Source: JAVBMV01 sp031552145
GTDB lineage: Bacteria > Myxococcota > Myxococcia > Myxococcales > UBA5297
Reading direction: 5' to 3'
DNA: 64,000 nucleotides
Assembly: GCA_031552145.1 (NCBI GenBank)
Contig: JAVBMV010000002.1
Coordinates: forward strand, 1 to 64,000
The notes beneath the pieces were generated by a model. That model saw only the letters and a program-made list of their open reading frames with translations, was not told the DNA's origin and searched no databases. Both the position numbers and the translations under genes were made by a program. Shown here piece after piece: positions 9,721 through 18,600 of this stretch; position 1 is the stretch's first letter, and each line of letters begins with the position of its first letter.

Positions 9721-10836
9721 TCAGTGATGTGAAGGGGTGGCGACCGAGGATTCGAGCTCTTTGCGCAGCGCGGCTACCTCCGCGTTGCGGGGATCGTCGG
9801 GGAAGCGGGCCAAGAACTCGTCGCAGAGGACAATTGCCTTCTCCCTCTGGCGCTCCGATGCGATCAGTTCGAGCTTCAAGAGGCTCACCTCGGGAGCGAG
9901 GAAGCTGGAGGGAAAGCGCTCCTCGAATCTGGCGGTGGCGCCGAGCGCGTCGCCCCGCTCTCCGATCTGTTTGTGCTGCAGCGCGATCGAGTAGAGCGCG
10001 CTCTGCGCGGTGATATTTGTTCCGAGGCTGATGGGGGTGAGGCAATCGATCCGCAGACGAGGAGTGTCGAGCCGCTCGCACGCCCGGAACTTGGCGCTGG
10101 CCGAAAGCGAGGGCTTCAGCCGTGGGCGCGCGGCCTTCGCGATGGGCGCGAGGCGCAAAGCATCGCGCGCGGGAGAGGCCTCCGAATCGAACGCGAGAGG
10201 CAGGAGCCTGATATCGCCGGAGTCGATCGACTCTCCAGCATGAAGTGTGGCCGAGCGTGAGCCACGCTCTAGCCGGATCTTCCCCTCCAAGAGCTCGACG
10301 TGCGTCCTGCCTTCTTGCGCGAGTACGTCCAGGCGCGTTCCCAGTACCACGATGCGCAGCTCGCTTGTGACGATGGTGACGGGGCGCTCGGGGTCCTGGG
10401 GAGCGATCTGCGCGCGCAGTGTTCCGCGCTCCAACGAGAGGCGCCGTTCGCTCTCGAGCTCGACGAAGGAGAAACCCTCCACGCCGTTGAGATCGAGCAG
10501 TCCGACACCCGAGATCGAGACTTGCCCATCCTCGTGTCCGCCGGCCTCCAGCTCCGCGAGCGCCGCGAAGGATTCTGCCTCCGCGTCGACGGAGCGGTTG
10601 GGCGCCCGGACGAGGAGCAGGGCGATGGCGGCCAGAAGCGGGAGCGCGCCAAGACAGGCGGCGAGAGGCCGGAGCCGGAGCGAGGAGGTCGTTTTCTCCC
10701 GCTTGAGATTGGCGGCGTCCCAGTAGATAGAGGCGACCTGCAGAGTTGACGACTGCAGGTGTTCCCTGGCGATCGCCAGGGCCGAGTCGAGACGCTCTTC
10801 GGGCTCCAGTTGTTCGGGTCGGGGCGTGCCGTTCAT
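9721..10836 (-). CDS. FecR-domain membrane protein with TPR-like tail, cassette 2
   Basis: This 371-residue protein probably acts as a membrane-bound anti-sigma factor or sensor for the ECF sigma factor encoded just before it. Residues 1-55 are a polar, likely cytoplasmic segment. One transmembrane helix lies at about 57-76. A FecR domain follows at about 131-205 (RGTLRAQIAPQD, IVVLGTRLDV, VELLEGKIRLERG, AGESI). The C-terminal 120 residues have a TPR-like pattern (ALYSIALQHKQIGERGDA, CDEFLARFPDDPRNAE) and should lie in the periplasm. The ATG overlaps the sigma stop codon (ATGA), indicating coupled translation. The giant lipoprotein gene starts 19 bases downstream. The anti-sigma role is inferred from domain and neighbours. 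Confidence 0.85.
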   Translation of the reverse strand: MNGTPRPEQLEPEERLDSALAIAREHLQSSTLQVASIYWDAANLKREKTTSSLRLRPLAACLGALPLLAAIALLLVRAPNRSVDAEAESFAALAELEAGGHEDGQVSISGVGLLDLNGVEGFSFVELESERRLSLERGTLRAQIAPQDPERPVTIVTSELRIVVLGTRLDVLAQEGRTHVELLEGKIRLERGSRSATLHAGESIDSGDIRLLPLAFDSEASPARDALRLAPIAKAARPRLKPSLSASAKFRACERLDTPRLRIDCLTPISLGTNITAQSALYSIALQHKQIGERGDALGATARFEERFPSSFLAPEVSLLKLELIASERQREKAIVLCDEFLARFPDDPRNAEVAALRKELESSVATPSHH

Positions 10837-11399
10837 GGCGTTCCCTCGTTCTTGCCCCGCAGCTTGGCGTAGCGGCTCAGCAGCTCTCTGCGTGCGAGGA
10901 GGCGATGGTTGTAGATTGTCTGGATGCTGCAAGAGAGCGCGGCCGCGGTCTCTTCCGGGGTGAGGCCATGTAGCTCGAGCAGGATGAAGGCCATCCTTCG
11001 TTTCGGAGGGAGGCGGTCGATGAGCTTGTAGAGGACCGCGAGCTCCTCGCGATCGCCGGCTCTCTCTTCGGGCGAGTTGCTCGGGATGGGCACCGCGGGG
11101 AGATGCGCGGCGAAGAGCCGTTTGCGCAGCCAGTGGACTCTTCGAGCATTCAGCGCGAGGCCCACCGCAATCGAGTTGAGCCAGCCGCGAGCACACTTGC
11201 CGTCGAAAGCGTCGAGCTTCTTCATGGCGAGGACGAAGACCTCCTGGGTCAAGTCCTCCGCTTCGGCCCTGAAGCCGGGGCCCATCAGGCGCAGCAGGAG
11301 CGTGTGAACGTAGACTCCGTGCGCGGCGTAGAGGGACTGTACCGAGTCTCGCCGCTCGGTGCTCTCATGCTTGTCCTTCGTCGCCGCCACGTTTCTCAT
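10833..11399 (-). CDS. ECF-family RNA polymerase sigma factor, cassette 2
   Basis: This 188-residue protein is an ECF sigma factor with region 2 (AEDLTQEVFVLAMKKLDAFD, then RGWLNSIAVGLALNARR) and region 4 (LPPKRRMAFILLELHG, LTPEETAAALSCSIQTIYNH). It would direct RNA polymerase to a small regulon, probably including its own operon. I chose the ATG at 11399 because the equivalent ATG in cassette 1 gives the same 188-residue length; in-frame ATGs further upstream lie near or beyond the conserved promoter-like motif at 11450-11470. No clear Shine-Dalgarno is seen. It overlaps the FecR gene by four bases. The partner is probably that FecR protein. Confidence 0.9.
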   Translation of the reverse strand: MRNVAATKDKHESTERRDSVQSLYAAHGVYVHTLLLRLMGPGFRAEAEDLTQEVFVLAMKKLDAFDGKCARGWLNSIAVGLALNARRVHWLRKRLFAAHLPAVPIPSNSPEERAGDREELAVLYKLIDRLPPKRRMAFILLELHGLTPEETAAALSCSIQTIYNHRLLARRELLSRYAKLRGKNEGTP

Positions 11400-11449
11400 C
11401 TCGCTCGCTCTGCCGCGCGCCATCGCCCTGATTAGGGCGCGCGACCTTT

Positions 11450-11470
11450 GAGGGTAGATGTAACGGCGCA
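11450..11470 (-). promoter_or_regulatory. conserved motif upstream of sigma gene, cassette 2
   Basis: On the minus strand the sequence reads TGCGCCGTTACATCTACCCTC. The same core, CGCC then TTACATCT, lies upstream of the sigma genes of cassettes 1 and 3. It falls between the end of the outer-membrane-like gene and the sigma start, so it could be the autoregulated promoter of the sigma operon. No transcription start is visible from sequence alone. Confidence 0.5.
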
Positions 11471-11504
11471 CCAATATCTCTAAGCACCCCCGCGCCCGAC
11501 CCGC

Positions 11505-12509
11505 TCAGGGGAGCGCCGCCGCGAGTCCGAGCTCCATCACGGCCTGAAGGGAAGGGATGGCGAGGCGATCCTTGAACCCCAAGAGCTCGAAGCGTTCTGT
11601 GCGCCAGCGCGCCGACGCGGAGAGAGCGACCATGCCGTAGAGCGGCAGGGCGCCACGCTCGCCAGTGGTGAACGGGATGAGCCAGCGCGCCCCTGCGCTC
11701 CAGGCCACGCCGAGCCGCTGCTGTGCGCCGTCCGGCGAGAGCCCTTCGGTCTTCGCCAAGACCAGATAGAGCGCGGGCCCTGTCTGCAGCGCCACGCTGC
11801 CGAAAGGGCCCTGTGCCAGGGTATGCCTGTACATGCTGGCGAGGGCGAAGAGCGAGGCCGTGAGCGTCGCGTTGGGCAGCGCGAGCGCGAAGCCCCGCGC
11901 ATAATCGAGAGAGAGCGCGGCTCCCGCCTCCTCGCCAAGGGAGGGGATAGGCAGATCGACGAGCGCGCCAAGCGAGAGGAAGGGGGGCGAAACGCCAGTG
12001 GAACTCTGCATCATGGCTGCTCCGGCCCAAAGCCCGGCGAGAACGCTCGCCTCGGTGGAGGTAACGCGCGGGGGCGATTGGATCTCCAGCCTCGGGGGGA
12101 CTGGAGCGCGGCTGTTCTCCTCCAGCAACTCTCGCGGAGCGTTGTCCTGGCGCTGCTCTTCGAGCGCGAATCGCTGGCTTCGCCATCCCCGGACGACCAT
12201 GCTCACGGCGATGGGCAGCGCGTCGCAGTCGGCCGAATCGAAGGGGATCTCGCGCTCGAAGTTCTGCTCGCCCTCCATCCGAACCAGGAGCCTGTCACTC
12301 CTGATGAGCCGCAGAGAGAGGCGGGACTCTCCCTGCCCCGCCATGGAGCTCTTCAGCCGCTCCGAGAGCTCCGTGGCGAGGCGCGCTCCATCGCGGCAGG
12401 GGAGATGGCCTAGCTCGATCTCCAGCGTTCCCGCCCAAGCCATCGGCGCTGTCGCGCAGAGGGAGAGCGTGGCTAGCAAGAGTGCGCTGAAGCAGTGACG
12501 CGCTGGCAT
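11505..12509 (-). CDS. predicted outer-membrane-like protein, cassette 2
   Basis: This 334-residue protein has a Sec signal peptide (about residues 1-26, ending MAWAG). It then has an N-terminal domain of about 80 residues with two cysteines (HLPC and SADCDALPIA), a Pro/Arg-rich linker, and a C-terminal half of alternating hydrophobic and polar strands rich in Gly, Ala and Tyr that could form a small beta-barrel. It shares the LPC, DCDALP-A and V-RGW motifs with the protein at 56588-57574. It precedes the sigma gene by about 105 bases. I do not recognise a named family; from position it may be the outer-membrane or periplasmic partner of the FecR protein. The ATG at 12509 begins the signal peptide. 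Confidence 0.7.
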   Translation of the reverse strand: MPARHCFSALLLATLSLCATAPMAWAGTLEIELGHLPCRDGARLATELSERLKSSMAGQGESRLSLRLIRSDRLLVRMEGEQNFEREIPFDSADCDALPIAVSMVVRGWRSQRFALEEQRQDNAPRELLEENSRAPVPPRLEIQSPPRVTSTEASVLAGLWAGAAMMQSSTGVSPPFLSLGALVDLPIPSLGEEAGAALSLDYARGFALALPNATLTASLFALASMYRHTLAQGPFGSVALQTGPALYLVLAKTEGLSPDGAQQRLGVAWSAGARWLIPFTTGERGALPLYGMVALSASARWRTERFELLGFKDRLAIPSLQAVMELGLAAALP

Positions 12510-12564
12510 CGCCGACCGTCCACGGTTCACCGGCGCCACGTCGCGCCGGTCCGCCAATCGTAGC

Positions 12565-12595
12565 GCGGGCCTCCCCCGAGGAAGCAAGATGCCCC
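12565..12595. repeat. 31-base block identical to 22127-22157
   Basis: These 31 bases upstream of the cassette 2 outer-membrane-like gene recur without a difference at 22127-22157, upstream of where the same gene decayed in cassette 1. The block contains CTCCCCCGAGGAAGCAAG. Flanking similarity continues at a lower level on the side away from the gene. It may be a kept regulatory site or simply a recent duplication remnant. Confidence 0.6.
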
Positions 12596-12637
12596 GGTGT
12601 GGCGAGCAAGGGAGGCTCCGGCTTGTCGATCGTTGGC

Positions 12638-15600
12638 TCAGTCGGAGTGAACCTCGATGGTGTAGGGACCGTTGTAGTTGGCGTAGTCCTGCAGAGGGTT
12701 CATGAAGATGTAGTAGTCCTGCCCCGCGATGGCGTTGGTCACCTCGAGCGAGCCGAAGAACCTGCCCGAGGGTCTATAGGCATAGGTGACGCAGTCGAAG
12801 ATGCTCTCGCAGCCCTTGTTCACCCAGAGCGTCGTGTTGGGGAAGCTGCTTGGGGTGAAGGAGATCCGGAAGGGGCCATTCGCGGTGGGCGTGTATTTGA
12901 AGACCACGTCGGGCCCGCGTCCCTGGGTCAGCCAGGAGATGATTAGGTCACCGCTGGGTTTGACCGCGCAGGCACTCTGTCCAGGGTAGGAACGGCCGAG
13001 CATGTAGACGTCGCTCGCGTTCATGGTGGTGCCGTAGTAGGGGACGTCCAGCTTCAGCACCTGGGCGGTGGCGCAGGTGTCGTTCGCGGGGACACCGGCG
13101 ACGGGATTGTCGGTGGTCACCGTGAGCGTCATGGTCCCGGCGGCGTCGGGCTGCAGGAAGTCGACGATGAGCGCATATTTTCCCGCGGGGAGCGCCTTTG
13201 CGACGAGCGCCGCGCGGGCAGAGCCGACGGCCGCGGGATCGTAGATGCAGCCGCGCTCATCCATCAGCGAACTGCTGGCACAGTTCCTACGCAGATAGAC
13301 GATCGGTGTGGGAGCCGTGCCTCCCGGCAACGCGACAGCGGTCACCTTGATGGTCACCTTCCGCGTCGTGGCCAGGTCGAGCAGATAGGGGAACTCCGGC
13401 CCACGGGCGTTGTGACAAGATCCCGTCGTCGTGTCCTCAGTGCTGAGGGCGTCGAAGGTCTTCGAGGTAGTGGCGATGTTGCCAGCGAAGGTGAGCGTGC
13501 CGAAGTCCGCATCATTGCACGAGAGTCGAGTGGGTGGCGTCGCGCTCTGGGGAAGCTCAGCGGTAACCTTCAAGGTAAAGGTTCCCTCCGCGAGGCGATC
13601 GATGGAGTCGACGAAGAGGTAATAGACTCCGGGATCGAGCCACGCGTGCTTCATCGTGACCGCCATGCCGATCTCCGCCATGACGCAGCCATACCGTCCG
13701 TTGCTCGTGCCCGTGGCGCAGGTCCCCTGCCGCAGATAGAGCGCCGGCGCCATGCTGCCCGGCGCGGTGAGCTCCACGGTGACCTTTCGAGGCTGCCCCT
13801 CTTCGATCACGAAGGAATAGACCAGGTCCGCGCCTGGCATGTTCGAACATTCGCGATCGCCCGTGTAGTTGTTCGTCGCCGAGAGCAGGTTCCCGGTGAC
13901 GGTCACGATCTTGGGCGTGCTCCCCGTGAGCTCGAGGGGCTTCGGGTCGGCGCAGGTGTCGTTCGTCGCGGGCTCGATGGGCTCCTGCAGCTCGACCTCG
14001 AGAGAGAAGGAGCCGGCAGCGGCGGGCTCGAGCGCATCGACCCACAAGTAATAGGTGCCCGGCGAGAGCTTCCCCTCCGAGATCCTGCCCTTTGTGCTGC
14101 AGGCAAACTGAGAGAGCTCCGTGAGCGCGTCGCACTCCTTTCGAAGGTAGAGTGCTGGCGTAAAGTTCGCCGCCGCGACACTGGCGACGAGGCTCGAGGG
14201 GGTGAGCACCTCGAGCTGGAAGACCTCGTCTGGTCCGGGCATCGCCCCGCAGCTCCCGGTCGAGTCATCTCGTGCATCCGAGATATCGCCGGCGGCGTGC
14301 GCGGTTCCAGTGCTCACGTCCAAGATGGCGAACGCGGGAAGAGGGCTCTTGCAGAAGTCGTTCTCGGCTGGGATCGGGGCGGGGACCAGGGCGACGTCCA
14401 GGGTGAAACCACCGGTGGTCGAGGCGTCGCGCGAGTCGACGATGATGTAGTAGTCCGACGCGAGCGTGGGCACGAGCGAGAGCGAGGCAGGTCTTCCCTC
14501 GGTTCTGTTGAAGATGCAGGGTTCGTTCGCCTTCGAGATGGCGCAGTCGGTGCGGAGATAGAGCGAGGGCACCAGCGTGGCGAGCGGCGAATTGTCCAGG
14601 GCTGTCGCGGTGACGTAGAGCGCCATATCCGCCTCGGCGGCGACCCTGTAGATGAGGTCGGGGCCCGGCATCGGGCCACACGCGCCGGAGAGCTCGTTCT
14701 TGCCCGCCTCGATCGCCGGGACGATGATCGACGAGCGGCCATGCTGATCGAATGTGAGAGTAGGAATTCCCGGGTCGCCACAGGCGTCGTTCGGCGCCCG
14801 TGCGAGCGGTTCGGAGGCGGCGACTCGCAACCTGAAGAAACCGCTGTCCGTCGCGGCGCGCCCCTTTACGACGATCCAGTACTGGGAGGCAGGAAGCTCC
14901 TGAAGCGCGAGCCTTGGGGTTGGCCCCGAGATGCATCCCAACTCGTCGCTGGCCGAGGTGCTGGTGCAGGCGCCCTTGCGAAGCAGCAGCGTGCTCTCGG
15001 GCATCGCGATGTTCCCCTCCAGCTCGATCGTCAGCGCGCGCGTCTCCGCGAGGACGAAGGAATAGACTAGATCGGGGGCGCCCAGGTCGGTACAGGAGCC
15101 AGAGAGGGAGTCGGACGCACCCGTGAGAGTGCCTTCGGCGAGCGCTATCCCCTGTGAGTCAAACGTGAGTGGCTGGCCGATGGAGGCGCAGTCCTCGGGT
15201 CGCGTCGTCGCCGGGTAGGCGACATCGAGCCACAATTCATATGGGCCGGAGGCGCCATCCTTGTACTCGTCGACCCACAGAAAGTGGCGCGCCTCTGAGG
15301 TGGCGTTCGCCTTGAGGTAGGTTGAGTCGCCCGTCTGCGGCGCTCCGAAGCTGGTGCTGCAGGAGGCCGCGGTGGAGCCGCAGCTGGTCCTAAGCTCCAA
15401 GATGCCCATGAAGGCGGAGCCCGCCGCGGGCACGACCATCGCCTCGACAGTGGCGGGGCCGAGCAGGTCGAGCGCATAGATCAGCTCGCGCCCTGTATCC
15501 GTGGTCTTGCAGGAGGTGTGGCCGTGCGCGAGCCCCTGCCCGGAGTTGGCCGAGAGGCGCACGAGACCGCCAGCGGCGGGAAGTGTGACCAGGATGGGAT

Positions 15601-18600
15601 TGTCGCATCCGCCCCCGCCGGGAGTGTTTCCCAAAGGCAGCAGATCGATCGAGAGCTGGTAGGAGCCGAAGCGAGTCAGGCTTCCGTCCACGGTGGAGTC
15701 GGAGGAGTCGACGATGAGCCAGTAGGAGGAACCTCCCGAGACGATTCGTTTCACCATGGTCTTCGCGCCCGGCGCACCATCGTTGCAGGTCCAGATACTC
15801 TCGTTGTCGCCGCTCAGGTCGCATTCATCATGGCCCAGGAAGAGGCCTGGGTTGACCGCGGGATTCGAGACGGAGAGGTTGATCACGAGCTCCCTCGTCC
15901 CCGTGAAGGCGCCGAGCTCGAGTCGATAGAAGAGGTCGGGGCCCGTGTGCTGGGCCTCGAAAGGCGATTCGCAATAGAGCGTCGCGTTGTTCGTCAATCC
16001 ATCGAAGTGTCCATCGATGACGATAGGGTCGCCTGCCTCTAGGGTGAGCGGGTGCTGCTCGGCCGCCGCGCAAGAGGTTGGAGCGGGAGCACCGACCGTG
16101 ACCGTGAGCTCATACCGTCCGCCCCATCCACCGAGGCTGTCCACGAAGATGAAGTAGGTGCCGCTCTGCGCGGCGGGAAGCTGCAGGTAGGCCTCACCTT
16201 CGCTCTCGAGAACGCAGGCGCGCTCGGCGCCGGGAGCCTCCGATGCACAGTCGCTGCGGACATAGAGGACGGGGCTGAAGTCGGTGCCCTCGCCGATTCG
16301 CTTCACGGAGGCGAAGAGGGAGTGGGTGGCGCCGGCGGGCAGCGTGACGCGGTAGATCGCGTCGGGTCCCTTGGCCTGGGCACAGCTCCCGGTGGTCGTA
16401 TGCGCACCGCCATAGGTGGTTCCCTGAAGGGTGACGGTGCCTGCCTCGGAGAGCAGCGGCTGGGCCGCGGCGGCGGCGGCACAGGAGCGCTGCTCCAAGG
16501 GCTGATGCTCGGGCTGCTCGACGCTCAGTACGAGATCGAACGAGCCCCTGAGTGGGATGGTCGAGTCGACCCATAGATAGTATGTGCCCGGCTCCAAGTC
16601 GGTGGTGAGCGTGGCGGGGCCGCCTCTGCCCGAGAGCGCCGCCGCGATCTCTTCCGAGGCCCCTACCGCAGAACAGTCTCGCCTCAGATAGAGGAGCGCG
16701 TCGCCCATGGGCGCGAGGAAGGCGAGCTTCGCGGTCAACCGCGCCTCGTCGGTGAGCGTGAAGTAGTAGACCAGATCGGGGCCATTTCCCACGCGCTCGT
16801 CCAAGGAGGCGAGAGAGGCGGAGGTGGTGGTGTTGTCGGCCAAGCTGGTGTCGCCGGTGATGCGCACCTCGCCAGCGATCCCCGCGTCGATCGGGATGGG
16901 GTGTTTGGTCGTGCAGGTGTCCGGCAGGGCCCCGGAGGGCAGCGCCCAGAGATCGAGGGCGAAGTCGCCCGGTGAGGGGCTCATCCCATCGACGATGATG
17001 TAATAGGTGGCTGGCTCCACCTCCGCCGAGGCCGTCGTGAAGCCGTTGTTGTTCACGCCACAGGCGACCTCGGCGGCGGCGCTCTCGTCACCACAGGTAG
17101 CCTTGCGGATGTATACGGAGGGTTGCCACGCCCCCGTCGTCGAGAGACGCCGGACACTGGCGGTCAGCTTGCTCGGAGCGGAGATGTTGACCCAATAGAC
17201 CAGATCACCACCCTGATCCGTGGCGGTCTTGGCGCAGCTCCCCGAATAGTCGGCCGCGGCTCCCTTGGTCGAGGCGCTGGGAATGAAGAGATGGTGGGAG
17301 AAGGGATCCAAGTCGAGCCGTTGCCCTTCGCAGAGATCGTTGGCGGGCGGGAGGATCGAGCCGACCACCGTGGCGTTGACGAAGAACTTCCCCTCCGTTC
17401 TGCGCAGAGTCGAGGTGACGAAGATGTAGAGATCCGTGTTGACGTTTCGCACCTCGACGGCCGCCGCGCCCTGGGTGCCAGTGACGCAGGCCAGATCCTT
17501 GGCGCTCGGGTCACACGAGGTGCGGACGTAGAAGATGGGCTCCATCAACGAGTCGTCGTGGAGGACCGAGATGGTGACGTCGCTCCTCTGAGCGATGGGC
17601 AGGTGGTAGACGAGGTCGCCGCCAGTCGAGCTCGGCGCGCACCGCGGCTCCGTCCGCCTGTAGCCCTGGGCGTTATCGCCCGTCGACGAATAGAAGTAGC
17701 CGGTCGCCTCTTCATGGAGCGGGAGCGCCTGCGCACAGCTGTCGTTCTCGGCGATGAGCGCCTCTTCGAGCGTGACGGTCAGATCGAAGGGCCCGTCATA
17801 TGCATGGGTCCCTTCCACCCATAGGTACCAGGTGGCGCCGGTCGGACCGCCGTCGAGCTTGCTCACGGAGAGCGTGTAGGGAGCGAGCGGGTCGGCCGCC
17901 TTCCCCATCTTGCAGGAGATCTCGCTGCTCTTCGCCGAGCAGTCGCTGCGCACGAAGACGAAGGGTTGAAAGGTGTAAGGGTTCCAGTAGGTCAGGTGCG
18001 AGGCGGTGACCCGAAGCGTCTTCACCTGGTTGGCGCCCACCTCGATCTTCCAAACGACATCTCTTCCGGAGTCGGAGTCCAGCTCCGAGGTCTTGCAGCC
18101 CCCTTCGCGGTAGCCGAGCGGGAGAACGTCGTTCGTTGCCCACTGCGTGTTGGTCGCGAGGCGCACGGTGTTGCCTTGAGAGAAGTCGAGGAGGTGAGCG
18201 CTCTCGCAGGTGTCGTTGGTGACCTCGGGCGTAAGGTAGAGGTCCAGCTTGAACTTGCCGGAGATCGCGGTCTCACCGTCGACCACGAGGTACCAGAGGC
18301 CCGGCTCGACAGTCTTGATCAAGAGCTCTCCGACCTTATTCGAGGTGTGGTCTTCGGCGTCATAGTCGCCCAGGACCTCTCCACAGAGATAATCCAGTGG
18401 CTCTTCGCAGCTGCCCTTCATGAGGTAGAGGAGCGGAGAGAACTCGGGATCGTCCAGAAAGCGGGCGAAGGCGAGGAGCGAGGAGGTCTCCGTAACCTCG
18501 AGTTCATAGACGACATCCTCGACCATGCTGGTGAATGGATAGCAGGGGGCGTTCCAGTCATCGGCGGCGCCGACGGTGGTTCCAGTCACGGAGAGGGAGG

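Noticed and set aside
13412..15070. A 552-codon plus-strand open frame
   Set aside because: It is antisense to the cassette 1 giant lipoprotein and is Arg/Glu/Gly-rich without motifs.
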